A stretch of 49,960 bases of DNA from Magnetococcales bacterium (lineage in GTDB: Bacteria; Pseudomonadota; Magnetococcia; Magnetococcales; JADFZT01), in the NCBI GenBank assembly GCA_015232395.1, contig JADFZT010000031.1, forward strand, positions 1 to 49,960, in the 5' to 3' direction. Below, piece by piece: positions 1 to 10,520 of the stretch; within the stretch, counting starts at the first letter, position 1, and every line of letters starts with the position of its first letter. Made by a program: the position numbers and the translations under genes. The notes under the pieces are model-generated. The model was not told where the DNA came from, made no database searches, and saw only the letters and a program-made list of their open reading frames with translations.

Positions 1-640
1 CGGAATGTCTCAGCGGCATAGCTTAGAACCGATGGATTTCCAGGCTTCTTCCGCTGACTTTGACGAGTCCCTGGATGGCCCCTCAACGACACCATTCCCT
101 CTCACAGGCTTACCCCTGTTCCATTTTATACAGCTACCCTATTCTCTTTTGGCAAAAGATGCTGTACGGGTAGGCAGACTATTAATAAAGCCAAATAATG
201 ATGCCATAAGAATATTGTTTTGTTGTCGATTCGGGAAAGAAAAGAGCGGGAAAGAGATCCGCAAGCCATCAACATATTCAACCAAATCAAATCGATTGCA
301 ATGACCACTGCTTGACCAATATCAGTATGAATGTCGTGTTATGCAAACAATCTTCACTGTTTACTTTTTGTGAAAATTTTATTCAACAATAAACTCGGAT
401 GAAAGTCTTTTTCAACAAAAATACCCATCAAAAGCCGCCACAACCAGCTGCCTGCAAAGGTCGAAATGACGATCAAGCAACTATTCTTGCAATATAATCA
501 AAGTATTTCTATCATCCATCCTGCAGACAAAACTAATCAATACTGGTATATACTATTTTTTTTGTAACAAGCAGTGCTGAGTTCGGTTATAATTGTTCTC
601 TTTTGACCTTTGGCCAGTGAGTAGAGCCTCTGAGGGAAGC
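1..640. other. Upstream intergenic region of the TonB receptor operon
   Basis: No convincing gene is seen. A 99-codon open frame at 5-304 has no Shine-Dalgarno sequence, no recognisable domain and an unconvincing composition. The stretch from about 300 to 580 is A/T-rich and probably carries the promoter and operators of the receptor operon. No clear Fur box (GATAATGATAATCATTATC type) was found. Confidence 0.6.
588..593 (+). promoter_or_regulatory. Candidate -10 element (TATAAT) of the TonB receptor operon
   Basis: A perfect TATAAT lies at 588-593, about 48 bases before the GTG at 641. No good -35 hexamer is seen at 17 bases, so an activator or an extended element may be needed. The element overlaps the TTG codon at 593 that would open the longest reading frame. 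This argues that translation starts further downstream, at 641. Confidence 0.35.
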
Positions 641-2752
641 GTGTCGATCAAACCTGTCCCACTATTTCTATGCCTCTGTTTTTCAATGGTATCAGCTCCT
701 GATTCCATCGCTTGGGCGACTGAAATAAAGACCGATCCCTCATCAGAAAAGAAGCACTCCTTGGCAACGGGGACATTCCATTCGGATCAGCAGGCCCTTG
801 AGGATTTCAATGATCTCCTCATGATCATGGAGCAAACCACTGAGATCGCCACCCGCACCCGGCTGAATGCCGACTTTGTGCCGGGTATGGTCACGGTGTT
901 GAAGGGAGCAAAATTGGAAGCCAGGGGGGTACATACCGTGCGGGAAGCCCTCTCCCTGGTACCGGGCATCATCCCTTCGGTCGATAAGGATATCGTCGTG
1001 CGGGGAGTGGCGCGATTTGCCTCCGGCAAGGTCAAGCTGCTCCTCAATGGCGTTCCGGTCAACGAAACCCTCACCGCTCAAGGTTCATTTCTCTACTATC
1101 TGCCCGTGGAGATGATCGAACGCATTGAGGTGATTCGAGGGCCCGGGGCGGCTCTCTATGGGGAATATGCCTATACCGGCGTGGTCAATATCATCACTCG
1201 CCAGCAAGGCAAACGTCTGTTTGCCCGATACGGCACCTTCGATACCTATGCCGGTGGGGGGCATTATTCCTACGCACCCCCAGAAAAAAATTGGTCCATG
1301 AGCCTCAATCTGGCCGGATATGTGACCCATGGCGACAACATCTTGAGCGGCCCGGATATTCTCCACTCAGCCGCTTACAACCCCACCGGGGTGGATAATG
1401 CCGCCATCTCCCTGGCACCCGGTTTCACCAACGAGGAAGCCTCCCAGCAGTCAGCCATTTTTTCATGGAACTACAAAGATTTTTCTCTGCTTGCCCAACA
1501 CGTCAGAAGCGGTCGAGGCATTCCCTATAACGTCACCGTGGCCCTGCCCCCCGCCGATAGCGGGCTGGTGATGGATGAAAAGGAGCAGATGATTGAGGCC
1601 CGGTTGGGGTTCGACCTGATGCCAACCCTGGGGGGGGAAATCAAGCTCGGGTGGCAGCAATATATTTTCGATATGGACGACCATACCTATTATCCCCCGG
1701 GCTACACCCAGATTCTCACCACCCCCCCCTATGCCATTCCCTTTGCCGACGGCATGAGCGTCAGCGCCTATGGCAAGGAGCAAAAATTTTACGGCGGTCT
1801 TACCTTCGACTATACCGGGTTTGATCGTCACCACTGGACCCTTGGGCTTGAGTCCGCCTTCGTGGACTTTACCGACTCCGCCTCTTCGTTCAACGGTGAG
1901 GCCTACAGCTGGGACGAAAACTGGTCCACCAGTGAGGTTAACCGGCAAATCATCGGCGTCATGGTACAGGATCAACTGGAGATCACCGATCATCTGACAT
2001 TGACCGCTGGGCTCAGATACGACCATTACGACGACGTAGGTGAAAGTTTGACGCCACGCGTTGCCCTCACCTGGCGTATTAACGACCACCATATCCTCAA
2101 AGCCCAGTATGGTGAGGCGTTTCGCCCCCCCACCTTCATGGAGATGTATTCCGTCTCCCAGCAGATCGGGGATGAAAACATCCAGCCCGAAACCATCCAC
2201 ACCTTTGAGCTGGGCTACATCCATCGCCAACCCGGCTTGGTGGGACGCGTGACCCTGTTTCACTCCAAGCTCAAGGATTTGATCGACCTGGTGGAGAATC
2301 AATATCAAAACCGCGAAGATGTGGAGGTGGATGGCATAGAACTGGAGCTGGAAAAGGAGCTGTTCGGGGGGCTTAAATTGGACGGTAACCTCTCTTATGC
2401 TACCACCGAAGACAGCGCAACGGGTCAAGAGTTGGAAGGAGCTGCCAACTGGCTGGCCAACGCTGGTCTGGTCTATCAACCCGTCACCGACTATGCCCTC
2501 TATCTACAGTATCATTATGTGGGGCGCCGCCACCGGGAAGTGGGGGATGATCGGGATAAATTGGGGGCCTTTGGCACCTTGGATCTCACCGGTCATATCC
2601 ACAATCTCTGGCACCCCGGTTTGACCTTGCGCCTGGGGGTGAAAAATCTTTTCGATGCCGATGTCACCCATCCAGCCCCGGCAGAGACCTACCCGGAAGA
2701 TTTTCCCCGGGAGGGCCAGGAATTTTGGCTCGGTCTCACCATGGTGTTTTAA
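641..2752 (+). CDS. TonB-dependent outer-membrane receptor (first copy)
   Basis: Ligand-gated outer-membrane transporter energised by TonB-ExbB-ExbD; the substrate cannot be read from sequence. The GTG at 641 was chosen because GAGGGAAG at 632-639 is a good Shine-Dalgarno sequence and the protein (703 aa) then begins with a clean signal peptide of about 26 residues ending near SIAWA. Residues about 75-185 are the plug domain, including the EVIRGPGAALYGEYAYTGVV segment typical of the family. The rest is the 22-strand barrel, ending in a C-terminal Phe (LTMVF) as expected for BAM recognition. The segment TEIAT before the plug sits where a TonB box is expected and is shared with the next gene. 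The next gene, only 7 bases downstream, is a diverged paralogue, so this is a tandem duplication. The kinases downstream suggest the receptor takes part in signalling. The TTG at 593 is a less likely start. Confidence 0.9.
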   Translation: MSIKPVPLFLCLCFSMVSAPDSIAWATEIKTDPSSEKKHSLATGTFHSDQQALEDFNDLLMIMEQTTEIATRTRLNADFVPGMVTVLKGAKLEARGVHTVREALSLVPGIIPSVDKDIVVRGVARFASGKVKLLLNGVPVNETLTAQGSFLYYLPVEMIERIEVIRGPGAALYGEYAYTGVVNIITRQQGKRLFARYGTFDTYAGGGHYSYAPPEKNWSMSLNLAGYVTHGDNILSGPDILHSAAYNPTGVDNAAISLAPGFTNEEASQQSAIFSWNYKDFSLLAQHVRSGRGIPYNVTVALPPADSGLVMDEKEQMIEARLGFDLMPTLGGEIKLGWQQYIFDMDDHTYYPPGYTQILTTPPYAIPFADGMSVSAYGKEQKFYGGLTFDYTGFDRHHWTLGLESAFVDFTDSASSFNGEAYSWDENWSTSEVNRQIIGVMVQDQLEITDHLTLTAGLRYDHYDDVGESLTPRVALTWRINDHHILKAQYGEAFRPPTFMEMYSVSQQIGDENIQPETIHTFELGYIHRQPGLVGRVTLFHSKLKDLIDLVENQYQNREDVEVDGIELELEKELFGGLKLDGNLSYATTEDSATGQELEGAANWLANAGLVYQPVTDYALYLQYHYVGRRHREVGDDRDKLGAFGTLDLTGHIHNLWHPGLTLRLGVKNLFDADVTHPAPAETYPEDFPREGQEFWLGLTMVF

Positions 2753-2759
2753 TAGGACG

Positions 2760-5129
2760 ATGACCTTCCCCCACAACACGACCTTTTTTCGGATATCCAG
2801 TTCTTGGGCGAGGGAGAGGGCTGGGTTGCAAAGGGGTGCTTGGGAAACGGGAATTTGGCTCTTTTTTCTGGGCGTTTTGCTCACCTTGATGGTTCTGTCA
2901 GCGCCCCTCCTGGCGGATGAAATCTCAACCGAAGCGGCAACATCTGAACCCTCTGTGGCCGACAGGTTTTCTTCCTGGATGGAACCTTCTGGAAATGTGG
3001 ATGAAGAAGCCCTCGAACCAGAGGAGTTGGCCGCTTTTGACGATCTTCTGGCGGTGATGGCCGAATCCACTGAAATCGCCACAAAAAACCACCTCAATGC
3101 CGATTTTGTCCCCGGGATGGTCACGGTGCTCCATGGGGAAGAGTTGGAAGCTCGGGGAATGCATACCATCGCCGATGCCATGCTTCTGGTTCCCGGGGTC
3201 TCTTCCTTCTCATGGACCGATAGTTTGGCGGTGCGAGGATTGGCAGCTTATGGCTCGGGGAAGGTAAAGGTTCTTTTAAACGGGATTTCCATCAACGAAA
3301 CGCTCTTTGCCCAGGCCAGCCCGATTTTTCTTCTGCCCATTCAACTGGTAGAGCGCATCGAAATGATCCGAGGCCCCGGCTCCGCAATCTACGGCGAGCA
3401 CGCCTTTTCCGGGGTGCTCAACATTATCATCCGGGATGAGGGCAATCGCCTTTTCGGACGCTACGGCACCTATGACACCTATGCCGGAGGGGGACTCTAT
3501 ACCCTTGATAATCCGGATACCAATTGGTCCATGAGCCTGGCTCTCTCCGGTTGGAAGAGCGATAGCGACGACCAGGAGGTGAGCGCCGACTGGTTGGCAC
3601 TCTCCACGGAGCAACCTTTTCCGGAAACGAACCAAGCACTTTCCAATGCACCGGGCCCCTTCAACGAACGCTTTGTCTCCCAAGCAGCCCTTTGGCGTTT
3701 TAATCACCCGGAAATAACCCTCCTTGCCCACTATGCAAAATCCCAGGCAGGGGAAGCCTCCGGCTTTGAAAATTTTCTCCCCCCCTTAAGCGATACCTTG
3801 GTGGAAAAACAGGAATATATGCAGCTTGAGGCCTATCGGGAACAGAAATTGACAGAGGATCTGAGCGCGCAATTTAAAATGGGGTGGATGCAATATGTCT
3901 TTGATGTCGGCCCCTTACACCTGTTACCCATCGGCTACCAACTCCCTTTGCCGGACGATCTACCTACCGATGCCTCCCTATATCCCGACGGCATGGTCTA
4001 TGAGGCGGCCACGGACGATTGGCGGCTGGTTTATCTCGATGGCATGATTGCCAACAGCTATGGCAAAGAAAGAAAATTCTACGGCAATGTGGATTTTACC
4101 TGGAAGGGATTGACCGACCACACCCTCTATCTGGGACTCGACTATGCCAAAATCAAGCTGGCAGAGGTTCGCTCCAGCGCCAACTATGATCCCCAGACAC
4201 TCCTGCCCATCGATCTGACCACCTTTCCCTTCGAAGCGTACTATGGCGAATTTACCAATGGCGCCAACAACTGGCTTGCAGATGGCGCCAAACGGCAGAT
4301 ATGGGGCGTGGCTTTTCAGGATCAGTGGGAAATTACCGAACGCATCGGCCTCACCCTGGGGGGACGCTTTGACCACTACAGCGATGTGGGAGAGAGTTTT
4401 ACCCCGCGCATTGCCGGGGTCTATCGTCTGAACGACAACCATATTTTAAAGGCCCAATTCAGCCAGGCTTTTCGCCCCCCCAGCTTTTTGGAAATGTATT
4501 CCAACAACATCGTGATTCAAGGCAACCGGGAGATCGACCCCGAAACCATCGACACCTGGGAACTGGGCTACATCTTTCGCAATCCAACGACTTTATTAAA
4601 AGGAACACTTTTTCACTCCCGGGTGCGGGATCTGATCGCCATCACCCAAATTTCCCAGGGAACTGAAGGCACCAGCCGCTACGAAAACACCACCGATCTT
4701 GAGCTGGATGGGGTGGAGCTTGAGCTGGAAAGGCAGCTCACCCCGAGTCTCAAGCTGGACATGAACCTCACCTATCTGGATACCGAGGATCTGAAAAACC
4801 AGCAGGAAGCTGCCGGAGCCTCCAACTGGATAGCCAATGCCGCACTTCTCTATCAACCAGATCCTGATCTGTCGCTGGCCCTGCAATATCGTTTTCTGGG
4901 ACCACGCCACCGGGAAAAAGGGGACACCCGGGATAAGCTCGACAGCCAACACACCATCGACGTCACCGCTTCGTTCCATAACCTCTTAAAGCCGGGCCTC
5001 ACCTTCAGAATCGGAGTGAATAATCTATTCGATGCGGATATCCTGTCACCTGCCTCAATGGGAACCTATCCGGAAGATATTCCCCAGGCAGGCGTGGAAG
5101 GGTGGGCGGTGATCTCCTATGATTTTTAA
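2760..5129 (+). CDS. TonB-dependent outer-membrane receptor (second copy)
   Basis: Paralogue of the preceding receptor, with the same order: signal peptide, an acidic linker with TEIATKN (TonB-box position), plug domain with the MIRGPGSAIYGEHAFSGVL segment, then the barrel ending in Phe (VISYDF). The two proteins share whole blocks, for example LNADFVPGMVTVL before the plug and QAFRPP.F.EMYS in the barrel. The ATG at 2760 gives 789 aa, but its AGGA is only 2 bases away and the signal peptide would carry an n-region of about 30 residues. The TTG at 2826 is preceded by GGGAGAGGG five bases away and gives a textbook signal peptide (MQRGAWETGIWLFFLG...); it may be the real start (767 aa). The barrel is longer than in copy 1, mostly through loop insertions, which suggests a different ligand. 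Confidence 0.88.
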   Translation: MTFPHNTTFFRISSSWARERAGLQRGAWETGIWLFFLGVLLTLMVLSAPLLADEISTEAATSEPSVADRFSSWMEPSGNVDEEALEPEELAAFDDLLAVMAESTEIATKNHLNADFVPGMVTVLHGEELEARGMHTIADAMLLVPGVSSFSWTDSLAVRGLAAYGSGKVKVLLNGISINETLFAQASPIFLLPIQLVERIEMIRGPGSAIYGEHAFSGVLNIIIRDEGNRLFGRYGTYDTYAGGGLYTLDNPDTNWSMSLALSGWKSDSDDQEVSADWLALSTEQPFPETNQALSNAPGPFNERFVSQAALWRFNHPEITLLAHYAKSQAGEASGFENFLPPLSDTLVEKQEYMQLEAYREQKLTEDLSAQFKMGWMQYVFDVGPLHLLPIGYQLPLPDDLPTDASLYPDGMVYEAATDDWRLVYLDGMIANSYGKERKFYGNVDFTWKGLTDHTLYLGLDYAKIKLAEVRSSANYDPQTLLPIDLTTFPFEAYYGEFTNGANNWLADGAKRQIWGVAFQDQWEITERIGLTLGGRFDHYSDVGESFTPRIAGVYRLNDNHILKAQFSQAFRPPSFLEMYSNNIVIQGNREIDPETIDTWELGYIFRNPTTLLKGTLFHSRVRDLIAITQISQGTEGTSRYENTTDLELDGVELELERQLTPSLKLDMNLTYLDTEDLKNQQEAAGASNWIANAALLYQPDPDLSLALQYRFLGPRHREKGDTRDKLDSQHTIDVTASFHNLLKPGLTFRIGVNNLFDADILSPASMGTYPEDIPQAGVEGWAVISYDF

Positions 5130-5192
5130 GCTGGAGCCTGTTTTGATAAGGGGGTTCTCTTCAAAGCCGATGATGGATGGGGAGGCTTGGTG

Positions 5193-5756
5193 ATGGGAGC
5201 CTCCGCCCATATTGTCGTGCCCGGCATCCGCTGGTGGAGCCTGCCGGGAATGATGCCGTTTTGGAATGTGCCGGGACTTTGGGCCGCTTCCCTTGCCAAC
5301 AACCGGGATTTCTCCGACCAGACGAACATCTCAGGGAAAACACGCGCTCTGCCTGAAGCCACCCCCGAAACCGTTACATCCCCCCCTTTTCAAGAGGTGC
5401 CTGACAGCAAGACGCTCCCGACAACGCCCGAGGCCGACTTCTGGCTGGCCCAGGGGAAAGCCCATCAAGAGGAGGAGGAAGAGATCAGCCTCGCAGCCCA
5501 ATACCAGTTTATCGGCCCACGCCATAGAGACCCCTCCGATGACCGGGATAAACTGGGCTCCGACGCCACCCTTGATCTCACCGCGACCATTCACGATCTG
5601 GCCTTTAAGGGACTCGCTTTGCGGTTTGGGGTCAAAAACATATTCGACACCACCACCTACGAGCCCGCCCCGATCAACACCTATATCGGGGATTATCCCC
5701 GTACCGGTCGGATGTGGTGGCTCTCCCTGATCATGGATGATGGGGAGTGGCCATGA
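5193..5756 (+). CDS. Truncated TonB receptor barrel fragment (likely remnant)
   Basis: 187-aa protein. Its last ~90 residues align with the C-terminal strands of the two receptors upstream: QYQFIGPRHRDPSDDRDKLG corresponds to QYRFLGPRHREKGDTRDKLD, and GVKNIFD corresponds to GVNNLFD or GVKNLFD. The first ~100 residues match nothing in the paralogues, have no signal peptide and carry an EEEEE run. No plug or most of the barrel is present, so it cannot be a working transporter. The simplest reading is the 3' end of a third tandem receptor left after a deletion. Yet the frame is open, ATG 5193 has GGGGAGG at 5179-5185, and the stop overlaps the next ATG (ATGA), so it is probably still translated and may be kept for coupling to the next gene. 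TTG 5187 and GTG 5190 are alternative starts in the same frame. Confidence 0.6.
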   Translation: MGASAHIVVPGIRWWSLPGMMPFWNVPGLWAASLANNRDFSDQTNISGKTRALPEATPETVTSPPFQEVPDSKTLPTTPEADFWLAQGKAHQEEEEEISLAAQYQFIGPRHRDPSDDRDKLGSDATLDLTATIHDLAFKGLALRFGVKNIFDTTTYEPAPINTYIGDYPRTGRMWWLSLIMDDGEWP

Positions 5757-6322
5757 GGAGAGTCTACCTTCGACGCCTCCTTCTTCTGATGCTCCTGCTG
5801 GCTGGTCCGGTGGGATTGGCCACAGCCGGTGGGTTTGAGCTGGGAGACCGGGTACAGATCGGGGTTCGGATGTTTCCCAAAATGGTCGGGGGCAACCTGC
5901 AAATCAGCACCAAAAAAAATCCTTCCGGCAAGCTGCTGCTCCTGGTCGCCTACGACAAAGATTGGAAAACCGGCCAAAAGGTCGCGGAACATTTAAAAAG
6001 CTCCGTAGACAACATCCACAACCTGCCTCTTGAGGTGGCCGTGACCGGAGATCTCGACTTTAAACCCTATGAGGCGGATCATATCGCCGGTATTTTTCTG
6101 GCGGACAAGCTATCCAAAGGCAAGCTGGATCGATTGATTGATTTTGGCATTAAACGTCAGATCGTGCTTTTTTCACCCTTTGAAGGGGATGTCGCCCGAG
6201 GGGTGACGACGGGCCTCTATGTGGCGACCCGGGTGCGTCCTGCCCTCAACCTCACCACCCTCGTCAACTCCAAAATCCGCTACAACCGCCTCTTTCTAAA
6301 GGTTGCCAAAAGCTATGAGTAA
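5753..6322 (+). CDS. Secreted YfiR-like periplasmic protein
   Basis: 189-aa protein with an Arg-rich n-region and a hydrophobic leader ([19 protein letters not shown]), so it is exported. The mature part has alternating beta and alpha segments ending in [22 protein letters not shown], which resembles the C-terminal signature of YfiR/DUF4154 periplasmic proteins (asparagine and serine before a final helix). YfiR-type proteins are periplasmic regulators often placed beside TonB receptors and membrane kinases or cyclases, which is the context here. ATG 5753 overlaps the upstream stop (ATGA) and has GGGAG six bases before it; GTG 5747 is an alternative. The family call rests on pattern resemblance and position and should be taken as tentative. 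A likely role is to pass a periplasmic signal to the kinase encoded next. Confidence 0.55.
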   Translation: MRRVYLRRLLLLMLLLAGPVGLATAGGFELGDRVQIGVRMFPKMVGGNLQISTKKNPSGKLLLLVAYDKDWKTGQKVAEHLKSSVDNIHNLPLEVAVTGDLDFKPYEADHIAGIFLADKLSKGKLDRLIDFGIKRQIVLFSPFEGDVARGVTTGLYVATRVRPALNLTTLVNSKIRYNRLFLKVAKSYE

Positions 6323-9300
6323 ACCCGGCAGCCTCTTTCCACGCCGATTGGCGACCCGTATTTTTTTGGCCTTTGGCCTGTTTACCACCCTGGTGATGGG
6401 GGGGGTCTACTGGTATTGGCAGGAGGTCGTGGTCCAGCAGATCCGCCAGCAGGAGCAGGCCAAACTGGATCTATTGGCCCCTCTTTTCGGCAAACAGATG
6501 ACCATTGCCCTGGAGATGGAAAATCTGGAACGTCGGGAATTTTTGGTCCGGGAGCTGACCAGTGAAATCATGCTCTCCCGCAACCCCTCGACCGGGCAAA
6601 ATCTATTCGATGGGGTGGAAGTAGAGCTGGCCGACGGTGTCAAGATGGTCAAGCGGCTCCCGGGCGCTGATTTTTCCGGCTTTTCAGCCGAAGTGCTGCT
6701 GGTGAGCGAAGAGACCCAGATGCCGGTGGGTATTTTGCAGCTCTATTACAGCAATACCTTTTTTGAAAATCTGTTGGAAAATGCACGCAATCAGCTTTTC
6801 CTGTGGCTTGGGGGAGTTGCCCTGGCCATGCTGTTTATCTGGATGTTGCTGGGAGTGATGCTCAAGCCCCTTCGGGTTTTGTCCATCGCCTTGAGGGACT
6901 GGGATCCGGAAAAGGGCGGGCAAAAACTCCCCCCTCTGCAAAAACGCGCCGGAGAAGAGATCCGTCTGGTTCAGGGGGCGATGGAAGAGCTTCTGGCCGC
7001 CCTGGAAAAGGAGCGCAGTCATCTGGAAGAGCGGGTACGGCAGCGGACGCATGCTCTCAAGCAGGCCAAGGAAGAGGCTGAAGCGGCCAGTCGGGCCAAG
7101 AGCGAATTTTTAGCCAACATGAGCCATGAAGTGCGCACTCCGATGAACGCCATCATCGGTCTGACTGATCTGGCCATGGGGGTAGAGACCTCCCCCAAGG
7201 TGATGGGCTATCTGCGCAAGGTGCACACATCCTCACGCTCTCTGCTCAGGATTATCAACGATATCCTCGATTTTTCCAAAATCGAGGCGGGCAAACTCGA
7301 TCTGGAATCGGTCGCTTTCATATTGGACGAAGTACAGGACAATTTGGCGGATCTCTTTAAAAAACAGACCGCTGAAAAAAACATCGAATTGATCATTGCC
7401 ACCCCGCCTGACCTTCCCTGTGCCCTGATTGGTGACCCCTTACGACTTGAGCAGGTGCTGGTCAATCTGGTGGGTAACGCCATCAAGTTTACCGAAACCG
7501 GTCAAATTTTGGTCAAAACCTCACTGGTGAAGGAGAGCGAAGAGCGGGTCTGTTTGCAGTTTTCGGTTCAGGACACCGGCTTGGGTATTCCTCCCGGGCA
7601 GCTGCCCAAACTTTTTGACTCCTTTGTCCAGGCCGATGGTTCCATGACCCGAAAGTTTGGGGGTACCGGTCTGGGGTTGGCCATCTGCAAACGCATTGTC
7701 GCCATGATGGGAGGGCGCATTGAGGTAGAAAGCCACGTGGGGAAAGGAAGCACCTTCTACTTTTCCTCATGGTTTGCCAAGCAGCCTGTATCCCACCGGT
7801 GTCTGCCCATCCTTCCGGAAAAACTATCCGGCATGAAGGTGCTGGTGGTGGACGACAACCCCGATGCCCGGGAGATTCTGGCCGAAAACCTGAAAGCGTT
7901 CTCTTTTTCTCCGGCACTGGCCGCCGATGGGGCTGATGGGTTGGCAAAAATGCGCCAGGGGAGTAACGGAGAGAACCCCTTTGCCCTTTTGATGGTGGAT
8001 TGGCGCATGCCCGGGATGGATGGCCTCCAGATGGCCCGGGAAGTGCTGAACCATTTCAGTTTGGCCAAAAATGCCCATGCTCGCCCCAGGGTCATCATGC
8101 TCACAGCCTTTGGCAATGAGGAGATTCAAAACGAGGCCCGGGAAGTGGGAGTGGATGCCTTTTTGGTCAAGCCGGTCAGCCGCTCCCTGCTGTTTGACAC
8201 CATCATGGATCTGTTCGGCATGGAGTCGGCCAAAGATTTCCAGAGACCCCCCAGCCGAGTCGAAGAGTTGGGGGTGGTACAAAAAATAGGTGGCGCAAAA
8301 ATTCTCCTGGTGGAGGACAACCCCATCAATCAGCAGGTCGCCCGGGAAATTCTTGAAACGGCCCAGCTACAAGTCACGGTCGCCAACGATGGCCAGGAAG
8401 CAGTCCAACTGGTGGAACAATCCGATTTCGAAGCGATTTTGATGGATATTCAAATGCCGGTGATGGACGGCTATACCGCGACCCGAATCATTCGCCAAAA
8501 TCCCCGATTTACCGACCTGCCCATCATTGCCATCACCGCCCACGCCTTGGCAAGCGACCGGGAAAAAAGCCTGGCCATGGGGTTGAACGACCACGTCACC
8601 AAACCCATCGATACCCGGCAGCTCTTTTCAGCCCTGCTCAAGGTGGTGGAACATCGAAAACGGGAACTCCCCGTATTGGCCTCTCCGATGGCACCGGAGA
8701 AGGGCAAGAGTCAGGATTCCAGCCTACCCGACAACCTGCCGGGAATCGATCAGATGGATGGTTTGGAACGTCTGGGGGGCAATGTCCGTCTGTTCAAGGA
8801 TCTCTTGATCCGTTTTCGGCAGGATCATGGGGATCTGGGAAAGCAGATCGAATCTGCCATCAAAGATAAAAGCAATTTGGAACTGGCCCGAACCATGGTT
8901 CACACCGTCAAGGGCGTGGCCGGTAACATGGGAGCGGTGAGTCTCTTCACAGCGGCCAGGGAGCTGGAAGTAACCATCAAAAACGGTGACAAAAAGAACA
9001 TTTCTCAAAGTCATCAGGCCTTTGCCGAGCGGTTGCAGGAGTTTTTCGAATCAGTCAATTTTTTGGAAGAGCAGGAGAGACAACGGATCAGTCAGGCAGA
9101 TGACAAGGGCACCTCAGACCACACCAAAATCATGGATACTGCCAGTCTTCAAGAACAGCTGGAAAGTTTACGCAACCTATTGGAAAATTTTGATATGAGC
9201 GCTGAAACCAGCTTTCGCCATTTGTCAGCCCCTCTGAAAGAACTAGGCCAAGGGGCCCGAGTAACACGTATGGAAGATTACATTGGCCGACTGGAATTCC

Positions 9301-9383
9301 CTAAGGCCTGTGGTGTGGTGATAGAAATCCTGGAAGCACTTGCCACCTCCCGGGATAAGTCGATGGATGGGAGTGAATCATGA
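6315..9383 (+). CDS. Membrane hybrid histidine kinase (HAMP-HisKA-HATPase-REC-REC-HPt)
   Basis: 1022 aa. Domains in order: transmembrane helix about 14-35, periplasmic sensor about 36-155, second transmembrane helix about 160-182, HAMP, coiled coil, HisKA with phospho-His 271 ([11 protein letters not shown]), HATPase with N-box near 384-392 (NLVGNAIKF) and the G boxes DTGLGIPPG and GGTGLGLAI. Then come receiver 1 (VVDDN at 511-515, phospho-Asp about 562), receiver 2 (VEDNPINQQ, phospho-Asp about 711) and an HPt domain with His 863 ([14 protein letters not shown]). This is a BarA/TorS-like phosphorelay kinase. The ATG at 6315 overlaps the preceding gene by 8 bases. The periplasmic sensor is small and unlike known ligand domains, consistent with sensing through the YfiR-like neighbour. 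No output domain is present; the next gene encodes a plausible acceptor receiver. Confidence 0.92.
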   Translation: MSKPGSLFPRRLATRIFLAFGLFTTLVMGGVYWYWQEVVVQQIRQQEQAKLDLLAPLFGKQMTIALEMENLERREFLVRELTSEIMLSRNPSTGQNLFDGVEVELADGVKMVKRLPGADFSGFSAEVLLVSEETQMPVGILQLYYSNTFFENLLENARNQLFLWLGGVALAMLFIWMLLGVMLKPLRVLSIALRDWDPEKGGQKLPPLQKRAGEEIRLVQGAMEELLAALEKERSHLEERVRQRTHALKQAKEEAEAASRAKSEFLANMSHEVRTPMNAIIGLTDLAMGVETSPKVMGYLRKVHTSSRSLLRIINDILDFSKIEAGKLDLESVAFILDEVQDNLADLFKKQTAEKNIELIIATPPDLPCALIGDPLRLEQVLVNLVGNAIKFTETGQILVKTSLVKESEERVCLQFSVQDTGLGIPPGQLPKLFDSFVQADGSMTRKFGGTGLGLAICKRIVAMMGGRIEVESHVGKGSTFYFSSWFAKQPVSHRCLPILPEKLSGMKVLVVDDNPDAREILAENLKAFSFSPALAADGADGLAKMRQGSNGENPFALLMVDWRMPGMDGLQMAREVLNHFSLAKNAHARPRVIMLTAFGNEEIQNEAREVGVDAFLVKPVSRSLLFDTIMDLFGMESAKDFQRPPSRVEELGVVQKIGGAKILLVEDNPINQQVAREILETAQLQVTVANDGQEAVQLVEQSDFEAILMDIQMPVMDGYTATRIIRQNPRFTDLPIIAITAHALASDREKSLAMGLNDHVTKPIDTRQLFSALLKVVEHRKRELPVLASPMAPEKGKSQDSSLPDNLPGIDQMDGLERLGGNVRLFKDLLIRFRQDHGDLGKQIESAIKDKSNLELARTMVHTVKGVAGNMGAVSLFTAARELEVTIKNGDKKNISQSHQAFAERLQEFFESVNFLEEQERQRISQADDKGTSDHTKIMDTASLQEQLESLRNLLENFDMSAETSFRHLSAPLKELGQGARVTRMEDYIGRLEFPKACGVVIEILEALATSRDKSMDGSES

Positions 9384-10507
9384 CCGAGGCCGTTCAATTT
9401 GAAAGACTGAAAATCCTGATAGTGGACGACATGCCCGCCAACATTCAGGTTCTCAATAATGTCTTGGGCTCTCGGTTCAAGGTCCACTTTGCCACCAACG
9501 GTGCCGATGCCCTGAAACAGGTCAAGAACAACAAACCGGATCTCATCCTCCTCGACATCATCATGCCCGATATGGACGGTTATGCGGTGTGTCGCCTGCT
9601 CAAGGAAAACCCTGAAACCCGGGAAATTCCCGTCATCTTTGTGACGGCCCGCAACGAAGTGGGGGATGAAACCCGGGGATTTGAGCTGGGAGCCGTGGAC
9701 TATATTACCAAACCCATCAGTCCCCCGGTGGTACTCGCCCGGGTGCGGACCCACCTCCGCCTCCATTCAGCCCTCCAAGAATTGGAACGACAAAATACCG
9801 AGCTGATTGAGGCCAATCGGCTGCGCAAGGAGGTGGAGCGCATCACCCGCCACGATTTAATCTCCCCCCTTTCCGGAATCATCGGCTATACCGATCAACT
9901 TTTGGAAGAAGATAACATCAACGCAGAACAAAAAGATCAACTGGAACGCATCTCTGCCGCGAGCTTTCGCCTACTCGATATGATCAACCAATCCCTGAGC
10001 CTCTTTAAAATGGAGCAGGGAACCTATCGTATGGATCCTCAAGAGGTGGAACTCCTGGCAATCGTTCGCAACGTCACAGGAGAGACCAAGGGGTATGCCA
10101 GCAGTAAAGAGCTGCAAGTAGAAGTACGGGTGGGGGAAGAGTTGGTCAGGGAAGGGGAAAAAGTATTTGTCCGGGGAGAAGAGCTGCTCTGTTATACAAT
10201 TTTGGCCAACCTGGTCAAGAATGCCGTAGAAGCTTCACCCATCGGCCAAAAACTGACCATCTCTCTATTGACCGACAAGCCGGAGACCAACGCCATCGCC
10301 ATTCACAACCAGGGGGTGGTACCTGAGGAAATCCGGGACAGTTTTTTTGAAAAATACGCTACTTCGGGCAAAAAACACGGCACAGGCCTCGGCACCTATT
10401 CCGCCCGGTTGATGACCCTGGCCCAGGGGGGAGAGATGACCATGCACACCTCTGAAGAGGATGGCACAACTGTGACCGTAACCCTGCCCAAAGAAGGGCG
10501 TGATTGA
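9380..10507 (+). CDS. Soluble receiver-histidine kinase (REC-HisKA-HATPase)
   Basis: 375 aa. An N-terminal receiver (VDD at 15-17, phospho-Asp 59, conserved Lys 111) is followed by a coiled coil (about 125-155), a HisKA dimerisation domain with His 158 in the motif TRHDLISPL, and a HATPase domain with [10 protein letters not shown] (N-box) and [11 protein letters not shown] (G2 box). There is no membrane helix. Its ATG overlaps the stop of the hybrid kinase (ATGA), so the two are translationally coupled. The likely role is to accept phosphate from the HPt domain of the upstream kinase and then control its own kinase activity. No DNA-binding or enzymatic output domain is present, so the final effector must be encoded elsewhere. 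This is the last gene of the operon. Confidence 0.9.
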   Translation: MTEAVQFERLKILIVDDMPANIQVLNNVLGSRFKVHFATNGADALKQVKNNKPDLILLDIIMPDMDGYAVCRLLKENPETREIPVIFVTARNEVGDETRGFELGAVDYITKPISPPVVLARVRTHLRLHSALQELERQNTELIEANRLRKEVERITRHDLISPLSGIIGYTDQLLEEDNINAEQKDQLERISAASFRLLDMINQSLSLFKMEQGTYRMDPQEVELLAIVRNVTGETKGYASSKELQVEVRVGEELVREGEKVFVRGEELLCYTILANLVKNAVEASPIGQKLTISLLTDKPETNAIAIHNQGVVPEEIRDSFFEKYATSGKKHGTGLGTYSARLMTLAQGGEMTMHTSEEDGTTVTVTLPKEGRD

Positions 10508-10520
10508 TCCGGTTGCTGGT

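Noticed and set aside
5-304. 99-codon open frame upstream of the first receptor
   Set aside because: No ribosome site, no recognised domain and unlikely composition.
1463-2479. 338-codon open frame opposite the first TonB receptor
   Set aside because: It lies opposite a clearly conserved receptor, has no family features and arises from codon bias on the other strand.
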